Shown here one piece after another: positions 18,710 through 28,600 of a stretch of 64,000 nucleotides of DNA (position 1 is its first letter; each line of letters opens with the position of its first letter). The translations under genes and the position numbers were made by a program. The stretch comes from Pedobacter changchengzhani (GTDB taxonomy: Bacteria > Bacteroidota > Bacteroidia > Sphingobacteriales > Sphingobacteriaceae). The stretch spans positions 310,001-374,000 of the forward strand of contig NZ_SJCY01000003.1 of assembly GCF_004354365.1 (NCBI RefSeq), read 5' to 3'. Below the pieces are notes generated by a model. The model was not told where the DNA came from. It was given only the letters and a program-made list of their open reading frames with translations, and made no database searches.

Positions 18710-19195
18710 ATGAAAAATAAAAATCTAAAGAAAACAACAATTCTTGCTGCGCTCGTAATTTTACCATTTTTGGGCTTCGCTCAAGAAGTAAAAATAGAAG
18801 GTGGTAATGTTAAGGTTAAAACCAACGGAACCGTTGTAAAAACAAAGAGTGGTAATGTTAATGTAACTACGAAGGCAACCACAAAAACATCTGTAACATC
18901 CAAAACTACCACTCAATCATCTATTAAAAAAATTGTTGGTAATGATCTTAAGCAAACCATTACTTGCAATGGAGAAAATGTAGTTATTATGGGTAACGAT
19001 AATAACATTACAGTTATCGGCTATGTAAAAAGTTTTAAAGTTACCGGAAACGATAATGTTATTAAACTTGAAAAAGTGATGTCTTTAGTAGTTCTAGGAA
19101 GTGATAATAATGTGGTTTACAAAACTAGTTCTAATAAAAATGGATTGGCAATTGTAAGTACAACAGGATCTGACAACGAGATCACGAAAAAATAG
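18710..19195 (+). CDS. Secreted DUF3060-like protein
   Basis: 161 residues from the ATG at 18710, which gives a clean signal peptide (KKTTILAALVILPFLGFAQ); an upstream in-frame ATG at 18671 adds a non-signal-like leader. The mature part starts with Thr/Lys/Val-rich repeats (NVKVKTNGTVVKTKSGNVNV), then beta-helical turns with GNDNNI-type motifs (VIMGNDNNITVIG, VTGNDNVIKLE, VLGSDNNVVYK) typical of DUF3060. Probably an envelope or surface beta-solenoid; role unknown. Confidence 0.75.
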   Translation: MKNKNLKKTTILAALVILPFLGFAQEVKIEGGNVKVKTNGTVVKTKSGNVNVTTKATTKTSVTSKTTTQSSIKKIVGNDLKQTITCNGENVVIMGNDNNITVIGYVKSFKVTGNDNVIKLEKVMSLVVLGSDNNVVYKTSSNKNGLAIVSTTGSDNEITKK

Positions 19196-19211
19196 GAAAA
19201 AAATCTTTTTT

Positions 19212-19245
19212 AAGCCCATTGCAATTTTTTGTGATGGGCTTTTTT
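19212..19245 (+). terminator. Terminator after the DUF3060 gene
   Basis: AAGCCCATTGCA pairs with TGTGATGGGCTT, then a T-run. Confidence 0.85.
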
Positions 19246-19300
19246 GTTAATAAGTAAACTATGTTGACAATGCTTACTTGTCAATAATTATATAAAGCAT

Positions 19301-19308
19301 TAAATTTG
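19301..19308 (+). promoter_or_regulatory. Bacteroidota -7 box for trxB
   Basis: TAAATTTG with TTG about 20 bp upstream (19279), 37 bp before the ATG. Confidence 0.6.
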
Positions 19309-19344
19309 AATTTTTAAATTGTAATTAACAAACACGCAAATATA

Positions 19345-20301
19345 ATGTCACAAGAAAATGAACACGTTCAGTGTTTTATAATAGGTTCGGGCCCTGCGGG
19401 ATATACTGCTGCTATTTACGCTGCTAGAGCTGATTTAAAGCCACTTATGTACACTGGTATGCAAGCCGGCGGTCAACTTACCAACACTACCGACGTTGAA
19501 AATTTTCCAGGCTATCCGCAAGGAATAATGGGGCCAGAAATGATGGAAGATTTTCGTAAACAAGCGGAGCGTTTCGGAACAGATATCCGTTTTGGCTATG
19601 TAAGTTCGGTAGATTTTTCGGCCACACCACACAAAATTGTAGTGGATGAAGTTAAAACCATTACCGCCGACACGGTTATTATTGCTACCGGTGCAACAGC
19701 GAAATGGTTGGGTTTACCGAGCGAGCAACAATATAATGGTTTCGGAGTTTCTGCATGTGCAGTTTGCGATGGTTTCTTTTTTAAAGGTCAAGATGTTGCC
19801 ATTGTTGGTGCCGGTGATACCGCTGCGGAAGAAGCAACTTACTTAGCTAAATTATGTAAAACAGTTCATTTATTGGTTCGTAGAGATGAGTTTAGAGCAT
19901 CAAAAACTATGGTTGCTCGAGTTTTATCTACACCAAATATTATCGTGCATTACAATACCGAGACGAAAGAAATTTTAGGTAATGGAAAAAATGTAACTGC
20001 TGTTAAAGTTTTAAATAATGTAACTAATGTAGAAACTGATATAGCAGTTGAAGGTTTCTTCGTGGCCATCGGACATAAACCAAATACCGATATTTTTAAT
20101 GGTCAGTTAAATATGGATGAAACCGGGTATTTGCTTACCAAACCAGGTTCTACATTAACCAACATTGAAGGTGTTTTTGCCTGTGGAGATGTACAAGATA
20201 TGTATTACAGACAAGCGGTTACGGCAGCAGGTTCTGGTTGCATGGCTGCGCTTGATGCAGAAAGATATTTGGCAGCAAAAGAGCATCCTGTTACTGCATA
20301 A
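19345..20301 (+). CDS. trxB: Thioredoxin-disulfide reductase
   Basis: 318 residues, standard length. FAD-binding GSGPAG (15-20), redox-active C138-A-V-C141 and NADPH-binding GAGDTA (155-160) are present, along with the C-terminal FAD motif GVFACGDVQD. It reduces thioredoxin with NADPH in the cytoplasm. Probably monocistronic, with its own promoter and a weak hairpin at about 20326-20359. Confidence 0.97.
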   Translation: MSQENEHVQCFIIGSGPAGYTAAIYAARADLKPLMYTGMQAGGQLTNTTDVENFPGYPQGIMGPEMMEDFRKQAERFGTDIRFGYVSSVDFSATPHKIVVDEVKTITADTVIIATGATAKWLGLPSEQQYNGFGVSACAVCDGFFFKGQDVAIVGAGDTAAEEATYLAKLCKTVHLLVRRDEFRASKTMVARVLSTPNIIVHYNTETKEILGNGKNVTAVKVLNNVTNVETDIAVEGFFVAIGHKPNTDIFNGQLNMDETGYLLTKPGSTLTNIEGVFACGDVQDMYYRQAVTAAGSGCMAALDAERYLAAKEHPVTA

Positions 20302-20325
20302 TTAAATTTTTTTAGCAAAAATATT

Positions 20326-20359
20326 AAAGGCTTCTTGATTAATTTCAAGGAGCTTTTAT
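20326..20359 (+). terminator. Probable trxB terminator
   Basis: AAAGGCTTCTTGA pairs imperfectly with TTCAAGGAGCTTTT. Confidence 0.55.
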
Positions 20360-20387
20360 TTGTTAAAGTTCTTTTTTTTTGGCGAAT

Positions 20388-20409
20388 AAATACCCATTTG
20401 TGGGTATTT
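20388..20409. promoter_or_regulatory. Perfect 9-bp inverted repeat upstream of the first CHAT gene
   Basis: AAATACCCA, the 4-base spacer TTTG, then TGGGTATTT. It sits 48 bp upstream of the CHAT gene start and has no T-run of its own. It looks more like a dimeric-regulator operator than a terminator. Regulator unknown. Confidence 0.45.
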
Positions 20410-20456
20410 CCATTACAATTAAATAGTTGTATTATTGGTTGTTAATTAGCTAAATT

Positions 20457-23400
20457 ATGAAAACTGATCTCAAATTTCTTTCGTTTTTGCTTAATCTTAA
20501 GACGCAACTTCTCTTTTTTATTTTATTTTTATTTAGTTTTTCGCTCACTGCACAAACCGCTAAATCGCCAGTTAAAACAGTAAAGAAAGATTTTAATTTC
20601 AAGGTTAATTATGTTTATCAGGCCAATGCCGATACCGTTATATTGCTGTTTTATAACGGCGGTAAATGGGGCGTAAAAAAAGGCGACCAAGGTAAAATAT
20701 TTGGAACTCATAGCACCAATGAACCGAATCGATCGCAGAAAGAACTTGGTTATTGCACCGTAATTAATGTTATTGGCGATACTGTTGGTGTTTTGGCAAA
20801 AATATATCCGCAGGCTACTAGTGCAGATATGGTTAGAGTTGGGGATTATGCAACCCTATCCATCACCGTTCCGGATAAAAACTACTACAGCCTATTTTAT
20901 GATTTGGCGCTGTTGCAAATTAATTTCCTCGACGGATTTAAAAAGCCGATGTATGATGTTAATTACCTTTTGCAGAAAGATTCTAAAACGTTGACAGACT
21001 CCTTACTTAATGCGAGCATTATAGGTATTAAGGATATTTATGAAATGGTTAAAGAGGATACCAGCTACAAAAGTTTGCGAGTTAAACTTGTAAATGGCCG
21101 ATATGCTGGTAGAAGTCCGTTGGATGTAATGGAGAAAGTAAACAAAGACGATATTATGTCGTTTTTGAAATTTGTGCGCTCGTATCCTGGTAAGTATATA
21201 GGTAACGATTGGAAAATGGCTGAGGTTTTTGCAACTTGGGTAATTAATGATGCGCCTTTAAATGCAGAAGAGGCGTTGGATTATCTCGTATTGAATGAAA
21301 AATTTCCATTAAAACAAAAGGCCTTTTTAGAACAAAATAGAAAACTGATTATAAAAGATGAGTTTTTGCGTAACTGGGTTCAAAAAGGTTACCAAGCCAA
21401 TAATGTTGGTAACGATGTGCTCGCCAACCAAATTTTAGCCCTTACGGAAAAAGCCGGTACAATTTTGAACGATACTTCGGGATTGGCATTTTATAATTAT
21501 ATACGTGCTCAAATTATCCAAGATAAAGAACAATATACGCAAGCAATTCCGTATGCAGATAAGGCGATAAACTTATTTCAGTCGACCAATAATTATGAAT
21601 TCTATTTTGAAACAAAGCTTAAACGCTTTTATTTGGAAAGAATGGCGCTCAATTTTGTAGCGATTGAAAAAACCAGAAATGAGCTTAAAAGTGATTTCGA
21701 ACGCTATAAATCTAATTTAGATAAAGATTTATATCAACTTTTAAAAGGTCGTTACCTTTCTTACTACGGCCATGCGCTAAAAAAGAAAGGCGATTTAAAT
21801 GAAGCCAAAGTAGCCTATCAGCAAGCCTCTCAAGAATTTGCAGTTTTAAAAGATCTTAATGGGGCAGAAGAAACTGCTGCAACGCAAGAAAATATTGCAG
21901 ATATTGAAACGATACAGAATAACTACGCCGCTGCACTCCCTGTTTATGACTCCTTAGCCGTTGCTTATGGAAAACTTACCCAATATGTTAAAAAAGCAAA
22001 TATGCTAAACAATAAAGCTTTTGCATTAAATAAAATGGGCAGCTTCGATAAAAGTATCGAAGTTTCAAAAGAAGCACTTAAAATTCAAGTTAAAAACGAA
22101 GATTGGAACAATGCAGGTTATAGTTTATCTATTATAGGCCAAAATCTTTGGTCTCTTGGTAAATTTGAAGAAGCAATAAAATCTCATAAACTTTCTATAA
22201 CCTATAGAAAAGATGGTGATAACCCAGCTGGTGCTGGTTACTCGTACACAAAATTGGGCGATTTATATACAGAAACCGGCGATAAGCTGAAAGCCATTGC
22301 TGCTTACGATAGCGCCATGGTTTTCTACACTAAAATTTCTGCAAAAGATGAAATTGCGCAGATTCAAGGTTCATTAGGTAAAATTTACTTATCAGATAAT
22401 AATCCCACAAAAGCCATAACCTATTTTTTAGGCGCTTACGAAGCATTAAAATCACTTGGCTTAAAACAAGAAATGGCCGCTCAGCTCTACAATGTTGCAG
22501 ATGCATCTTATAAAGATCAGCCAATATTATCAGCACAATACTACAAGCAAGCGTTCGATTTATATAAGGAAATAGGTATAAAAGATCAAATGCTCTATTG
22601 TTTGCTGAATCTAGGGAATATCGAAACTCGGAGTAAAAATTTTGAAAAGGCCGAAGATTTTTTCCAGCAAGCATTTGTAATTAGTAAAGAAATTAATGGA
22701 AAAAGAGAGCAAGCAGTGGTCTATAATAAATTAGCCGATGCTGCTTCTATTAAGCTGAATTTGCCAGATGCGTTAGTTAAATATGATCAAGCTCTAACTA
22801 TTTATAAAGAATTAGAGGAGAAAGCAGAGCAAGCGACCGTTCATCTCGCTATGGGTTACGTTTACATATCACAAGGCAAATTTGATGATGCTGAAAAAAC
22901 ATTTAACAGCGCCTTAGATATTGCAACTTCAACCAATAATGCCAAAGCAAAAGCTGATGCATTTTTATCTCTTTCAGATCTTCATCAGTTAAAAGGTGAG
23001 TTTGATTTATCAAAAAAGGCAATAGATAGTTGTTTCAAAATCTACCGGAAATTGGGTAATATTTATCAAGTGGCAAATACTCATATTGTGGCTGGCAATT
23101 ACTATAACCATTTATCAGATAATATAAAAGCCATCGAAAATTATAAAATTGCAGATAGTATTTTTGTGGCAGAAAAAGAAATTAATACACGTTTTACTAC
23201 CTTGAACAATATTGGGACAATATATTTTTATCAAGGAGATTACAATCAAGCGCTGATATATTTTAATCAAGCTTCGAAAATACTTGAAAAGCAGAGTGTA
23301 ATCACTGAAGAAAAATTGCTTATTTTATCAAACATTGGTGAGGTATATTATCATCAAAAAAACTATGCAGAAGCAGAAAAATATCTTTTGCAATCGTTGG

Positions 23401-25286
23401 AGTATGCCGAAAAACTGAATGCTGTACGTTCTATAGCTATGACGTCACTAATTGTAGGTAAACTTTATTATGATAAGGGCGATTATCCAAAATCATCAAC
23501 AAACCTACTTTATGCCTATAATTATGCTAAATCTAGCAAAGAAAATACACAGTTATCAGAATCATCTCTATACTTGGGCAAACTGGCTTTGGCACAAAAA
23601 AATGAGGTTGATGCTACCAAATATTTCAATGAAACGATTACTAATTCTGACCGAGTTGGAGATGTTAAATATGCTTGGGAAGCACTATATCAACGCGGAT
23701 TAATATTTTACAATAAAGAACAGTTAGACTCTGCAGAAAAGTATTTTAAATTTGCCATAAAAAGGGTAGAAAAAAGCGCCCTAAATATTTACGGTGGCGA
23801 GGCAGCTAAAAAAATATTTAGCAGTGATGAGAAAAAAGTTAATTTGTACAGTACGTTAATTGCTACATTAATAAAGTTAGGCAAAACTGATGAGGCTTTA
23901 GAATTTACAAGCAGAAGTAATACTGAAGCAATTAAGGAGAAGTTGCAACAGGTGGGTACAAGCACAAGTAATGCCAAAAAGGCAAGCGTTCTCGATCAGC
24001 AGAAACAGCTGGCGCAAAAAGTAAATTCTGTTGAAGATAATTTAAATAAAGAACAGGCAAAGCCGATAAATGAACAGAGCAAAGAAAAAATTATCACTTT
24101 ACAAAAGGTGCAAAAATTTGCGCAAGCACAACTGTTAAACTTTTTGGATAGTATGGTAAATGTTTATCCAGATTTGAAGGATAATTTTGTGAAGAATGTA
24201 AATCCAGAGGATCTTAAAAATTACAAAAGTAAAATACCACCAGATGTGGCGGTTCTGCTTTACGTTGTTAGAGAAAATCAATTGATTATTTTCACACTAA
24301 CTAAAGAAACCACCAAAGCAAAGCTAATCAACATATCTGGTGCAGAGCTATCTGCACATGTTAAAGATTTTACGGCAGTTTTAAAATATCCTTTTAAGGA
24401 TAAAAATGCTAAGCCATTAAAATTGCGTGGTGTAGATCTTAACAACTATGTAGAGTCTGCTAATTCGTTAGCCGAAACAGGCACAGACTTATATAAAATT
24501 TTAATAGCGCCCATTAAAGATGAAATCGCAGATAAAACAAAGCTTTGCATCATCAATAATGGCGAATTGAGTAGCATCCCTTTTCAAACCATCGGAACTA
24601 AAGATAATAATGGGGTTTTTAGATATTTGGTAGAGGATTATTCTATTTTTTATACCAACCGATTAGATGTATTTAATAATGTAGATCCGGGCTTAATTAA
24701 AGGTTTAAGTTTTGTAGCTTATGGTAATCCTGATAAAACACTTCCAAGTGCAGAGCGTGAGGTAAACGAGATTCAGAAAATCATCCCTACGGCAAAGGTT
24801 TATGTAGGCGATGTGGCAACCGAAGATAAGGCGAAGAAAAGTTTAGTTGATAGTAAAATTGTTCACTTTGCAACACATGGCATTTTAGATTATAGCGATT
24901 TCTCTAAAACGTTTTTAAAGTTTGCAGCTTCGCCCGGAAGTGATGGAAAGTTAACCATCCAAGATATTAAAGGCTTGGATATTGAAAATTGTGATTTGGT
25001 TACCCTGTCGGCCTGTGAAACAGCTGTATCTCAAGATGTAACCAAAGGATGGTTCGTTTCGCCGGCAAATTCACTTTTGGTAAATGGCGTTAAAACGGTT
25101 GTGGCTTCGCTATGGTCGGTTGATGATGAAGCCACAAGTTTACTAATGAGCTCCTTTTATGGAAACTTAAAAACCATGCACAAAGCCGAAGCATTAAGGA
25201 AAGCGCAAGAAACATTGAGCCAAAATCCTAAATATACTCATCCATTTTATTGGGGCGCATTTATTTTGTATGGAGAGTGGCGGTAG
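20457..25286 (+). CDS. Secreted TPR-CHAT protein, copy 1
   Basis: 1,609 residues. It has a signal peptide (hydrophobic run LLFFILFLFSFSLTAQ, about 18-33) and a small beta-rich N-domain (about 45-140, DTVILLFYNGGKWGVKKGDQ). A helical region follows, then a long tetratricopeptide array (about 420-1130, e.g. NNKAFALNKMGSFDKSIEVS). A coiled linker leads to the C-terminal CHAT caspase-like peptidase with H1474 (HFATHG) and C1520 (LSACET), so the catalytic dyad is intact. It is predicted periplasmic or exported, unlike cytoplasmic CRISPR-associated TPR-CHAT. The neighbour at 25612 is a paralogue. Substrate and activation are unknown. Confidence 0.88.
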   Translation: MKTDLKFLSFLLNLKTQLLFFILFLFSFSLTAQTAKSPVKTVKKDFNFKVNYVYQANADTVILLFYNGGKWGVKKGDQGKIFGTHSTNEPNRSQKELGYCTVINVIGDTVGVLAKIYPQATSADMVRVGDYATLSITVPDKNYYSLFYDLALLQINFLDGFKKPMYDVNYLLQKDSKTLTDSLLNASIIGIKDIYEMVKEDTSYKSLRVKLVNGRYAGRSPLDVMEKVNKDDIMSFLKFVRSYPGKYIGNDWKMAEVFATWVINDAPLNAEEALDYLVLNEKFPLKQKAFLEQNRKLIIKDEFLRNWVQKGYQANNVGNDVLANQILALTEKAGTILNDTSGLAFYNYIRAQIIQDKEQYTQAIPYADKAINLFQSTNNYEFYFETKLKRFYLERMALNFVAIEKTRNELKSDFERYKSNLDKDLYQLLKGRYLSYYGHALKKKGDLNEAKVAYQQASQEFAVLKDLNGAEETAATQENIADIETIQNNYAAALPVYDSLAVAYGKLTQYVKKANMLNNKAFALNKMGSFDKSIEVSKEALKIQVKNEDWNNAGYSLSIIGQNLWSLGKFEEAIKSHKLSITYRKDGDNPAGAGYSYTKLGDLYTETGDKLKAIAAYDSAMVFYTKISAKDEIAQIQGSLGKIYLSDNNPTKAITYFLGAYEALKSLGLKQEMAAQLYNVADASYKDQPILSAQYYKQAFDLYKEIGIKDQMLYCLLNLGNIETRSKNFEKAEDFFQQAFVISKEINGKREQAVVYNKLADAASIKLNLPDALVKYDQALTIYKELEEKAEQATVHLAMGYVYISQGKFDDAEKTFNSALDIATSTNNAKAKADAFLSLSDLHQLKGEFDLSKKAIDSCFKIYRKLGNIYQVANTHIVAGNYYNHLSDNIKAIENYKIADSIFVAEKEINTRFTTLNNIGTIYFYQGDYNQALIYFNQASKILEKQSVITEEKLLILSNIGEVYYHQKNYAEAEKYLLQSLEYAEKLNAVRSIAMTSLIVGKLYYDKGDYPKSSTNLLYAYNYAKSSKENTQLSESSLYLGKLALAQKNEVDATKYFNETITNSDRVGDVKYAWEALYQRGLIFYNKEQLDSAEKYFKFAIKRVEKSALNIYGGEAAKKIFSSDEKKVNLYSTLIATLIKLGKTDEALEFTSRSNTEAIKEKLQQVGTSTSNAKKASVLDQQKQLAQKVNSVEDNLNKEQAKPINEQSKEKIITLQKVQKFAQAQLLNFLDSMVNVYPDLKDNFVKNVNPEDLKNYKSKIPPDVAVLLYVVRENQLIIFTLTKETTKAKLINISGAELSAHVKDFTAVLKYPFKDKNAKPLKLRGVDLNNYVESANSLAETGTDLYKILIAPIKDEIADKTKLCIINNGELSSIPFQTIGTKDNNGVFRYLVEDYSIFYTNRLDVFNNVDPGLIKGLSFVAYGNPDKTLPSAEREVNEIQKIIPTAKVYVGDVATEDKAKKSLVDSKIVHFATHGILDYSDFSKTFLKFAASPGSDGKLTIQDIKGLDIENCDLVTLSACETAVSQDVTKGWFVSPANSLLVNGVKTVVASLWSVDDEATSLLMSSFYGNLKTMHKAEALRKAQETLSQNPKYTHPFYWGAFILYGEWR

Positions 25287-25305
25287 GGTTTTTAGTGTTG
25301 AGTTA

Positions 25306-25540
25306 TGAGATATGAGTGATGAGTTGCCTGTTAGGTGTTTTATCGTTGCTCCTTAATTAGTGATGAGATGTGAGATATGAGTGATGAGTTGCCTGTTAGG
25401 TGTTTTATAATTGCTCCTTAATTAGTGATGAGATATGAGTTGCCTTTTAGGTGTTTTATCGTTGCTCCTTAATTAGTGATGAGTTATGAGATATGAGCGA
25501 TGAGTTGCCTGTTAGGTGTTTTATCGTTGCTCTTTGTTCC
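25306..25540. repeat. Four imperfect tandem repeats between the CHAT genes
   Basis: GAGTTGCCTGTTAGGTGTTT-type units begin at 25321, 25386, 25437 and 25502 (spacing 65, 51, 65), separated by TGATGAGATATGAG-like filler. The same motif recurs once after the second CHAT gene. No gene was seen in 25287-25611. Confidence 0.8.
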
Positions 25541-25611
25541 TGGCTCTTTTATCACAAAACTTTTATGCCTTTGCTTTAATATTATAAATTTAAAAAAAGA
25601 TCTTTTCCATT

Positions 25612-28600
25612 ATGGCAAAAACTTTACTTAAAACTTTATTTCTTTTTAAAATTAAAGAGAAACTCTTGTTAATTGTTTCGATTTTTGGAGCAACCCTTGC
25701 TTGTGCACAAGTTCAAAGTGTAAACAGCAAAACCATCGATAAGGACTTTTATTTTAAAATTCAAGTGGTAGAACCGAAAGCAGATACCATTAAACTAATG
25801 TTTTCGAATGGCGGTAAATCTGGTATAAAATTAGGAGATCAAGGTAAAATTTATGCCGTTTATAACGAAGAAGACGCACAGCGATCGCAAAAGGAACTGG
25901 GATTTTTTACTGTTACAAAGGTTGTTGGAGATGCGTTTGCAGCTGATGCCAAAATGTATCCATCGGCCACGAAAGCCGATTCGATAAAAGTTGGTGATTA
26001 CGCATACATTAATTTAGATGTACCTGTTACTACTTTTCATAGTATCTTCTATGATCTGGCATGCTACAATATAAGTTTTTTGGACTTAGGTTCTAAACCC
26101 TTCTATTCCTTAAATCAGTTTTTCGAAAATGATTCAAAAGCCTTAGAAGATTCATTGATTAATGAAGGATTAAAGGATTTAAAAGTGGCATCTGAAATAG
26201 TGAAAAAAGATACGGTACATAAAGTTTTTAGACAAACTTTAACCGAAGGACGGTATGTTGGTCGCAACTTAGTAGATATTTTTGAAAAAGTTAATAAAAA
26301 TGATTTGATGGGATTTCTTTCTTATGTTAGGGCTTATCCTGCAAGTTATATTGCTCAAGATAGAACGCTAACACAATATTTCGCTGTTTATTTGGCTGAA
26401 AACGTTGCGCTAAACAAGGAAGAAGTTTTAGATTCTGTGCGTTTTTATGATAAAAATCCTTTAAAACTAAAATTGTTTCTAACTAAAAATAGAAAATTAA
26501 TTACGGTAAATGGGTATTTAACAGGTTGGTGCTATAAAGCTTATGAATTTAGCGACTTAGGAAATGATGCTGCTGCGGACGAAACATTGCATTTGATTCA
26601 AAAAACAGCTTTAAGTTTAGCAGATACTTCGGGGCTCGCATTCTACAATTATTTTATGGCGCAAATTGCTTTAGATAAAGGGCAGTATGCTAAAAGTATA
26701 TCCTATTGTGAAAAAGCAATAACCTTATTTAAACAGGCTAATAATTATAGTTATTATTTCTCAACTAAAATAAAGAAACTTTATTTGGAGCGAGTTACGC
26801 TCGATTTTGTTGGGGTGAAAAAAACAGCTGACGAGCTAACCAACGATTTTGTGCTGTATAAATCAAAAATAAAACCCGACGAATATTTGGATTATCGAGG
26901 TAGATTTTTGCAAGAATTTGGTATCGCGCTAAAAAAGAATGGAAGTTATAATGAGGCGAAAATAGAATTAAAAAAATCAGTTCAAGATTATTCAGCTATT
27001 AAAAATTTTTCTGGCGGAATTGAAGTTGCACGATCTCAAGAGGTTATTGCAGATATAGAAACAATACAGAATAATTATTTGGAGGCCATCGTGGTTTACG
27101 ATTCTCTTACCACTGTGTACAACAGTCTTAATCAGCCAAGAAAGACAGCGAATGTTTTGAATAATAAAGGTTTTGCTTATTATAAAATGGGTGAATATGA
27201 TAAAAGCATAAAAACCTCTGAAGATGCTCTTAAAATTCAAGTCTCAAATTCTGATTTGGATGATGCAGGTTATAGCTTATCTCTAATTGGCCAATGTTTG
27301 TGGAACTTGGGCAAGCTGGATGAAGCGATTAAGTTTCATAAACAATCGATCGAATACAGAAAAAAAGTAAATAACAATAATGGAATTGGTTACTCGTTCG
27401 ATAAACTTGGCAGCTTATATGCAGAGGCAGGAGAAAAACTGAAAGGCTTATCGGCGTTAGATAGTGCAAAATTTTATTACAGAAAAGCAAAAGCTATTGA
27501 TAAACTTGCTAGTATCGATGGATCAATCGGGAACTTATACTTAGAAGACAAGAATAACGCAAAAGCGATAACCTACTTTTTAAGTGCTTACGATGCATTT
27601 AAAGGGTTAGGATTAAAGCAGGAAATGGCAGAGCAATTATACAACTTGGGTAGCGCTACATTTACAATTCAACCCGAAGAATCATTAAAATATTATCTGC
27701 AGGCTTTAACTTTATACCAAGCAGCCGGGGTTAAAGATAAAATGCTTTACTGTTTGCTAAATTTAGGAAACTTAGAAACTGTAAATAAGAATATCGCCCA
27801 GGCTGAAATTTATTTTAACCAAGCGCTTAGTATAAGTAAAGAGATTAATGGAAAGGTAGAACTTGCTACTACATACAAACGATTGGGTGATGCGGCTTAC
27901 GCAAAGCTCAATTTGGCTGATGCGTTAGTGAACTATGATTTGGCTTTGAAGTTTTACAAAGAGATAGACGATAAAGCAGAACTCTCAAACGTAAACCTTT
28001 CGCTATCAATGGTAGATGTGGAGAATGGTAAGCTTAACGATTCGGAAAAACACATTAAAGAATCATTAAAAATTGCAGTAGATGCAGGAAACAAGAAAGG
28101 CAAAGCAGATTCTTATTTAGTTCTATCAGATCTTTATAGGTTAAAAGGTGAATATGTTTTAGCCAAACAAGTGATAGACAGCTGTTTTAAAATTTATACT
28201 GAGCTCGGAAATTCATATCAAATCGCAAATACGCACATTAACCTCGGTAACTATTATAATCATTTATCCGAAAATATTAAAGCCATTGCCAATTATAAAA
28301 TAGCAGATAGTTTATTAATTGTTGAGAAAGAAAATAGTGCACGCTTTACCACCCTAAATAATATTGGTACTATTTATTTTTTCCAGAATGATTATACTCA
28401 AGCTTTGGTGTATTTTAATCAAGCTTTAAAAATAATTGAAAATCAAAAAATAGTTACAGAACAGAAAATTTTAGTACTTTCTAATATTGGGGAGGTTTAT
28501 TATCATAAGAAAAATTACTTAGAGGCAGAAAAATTTCTTTTACAATCAATGAAATATTGTGAGGATTTGAAAGTTGTACGTTCAAAAGCCGTAGCATCCT

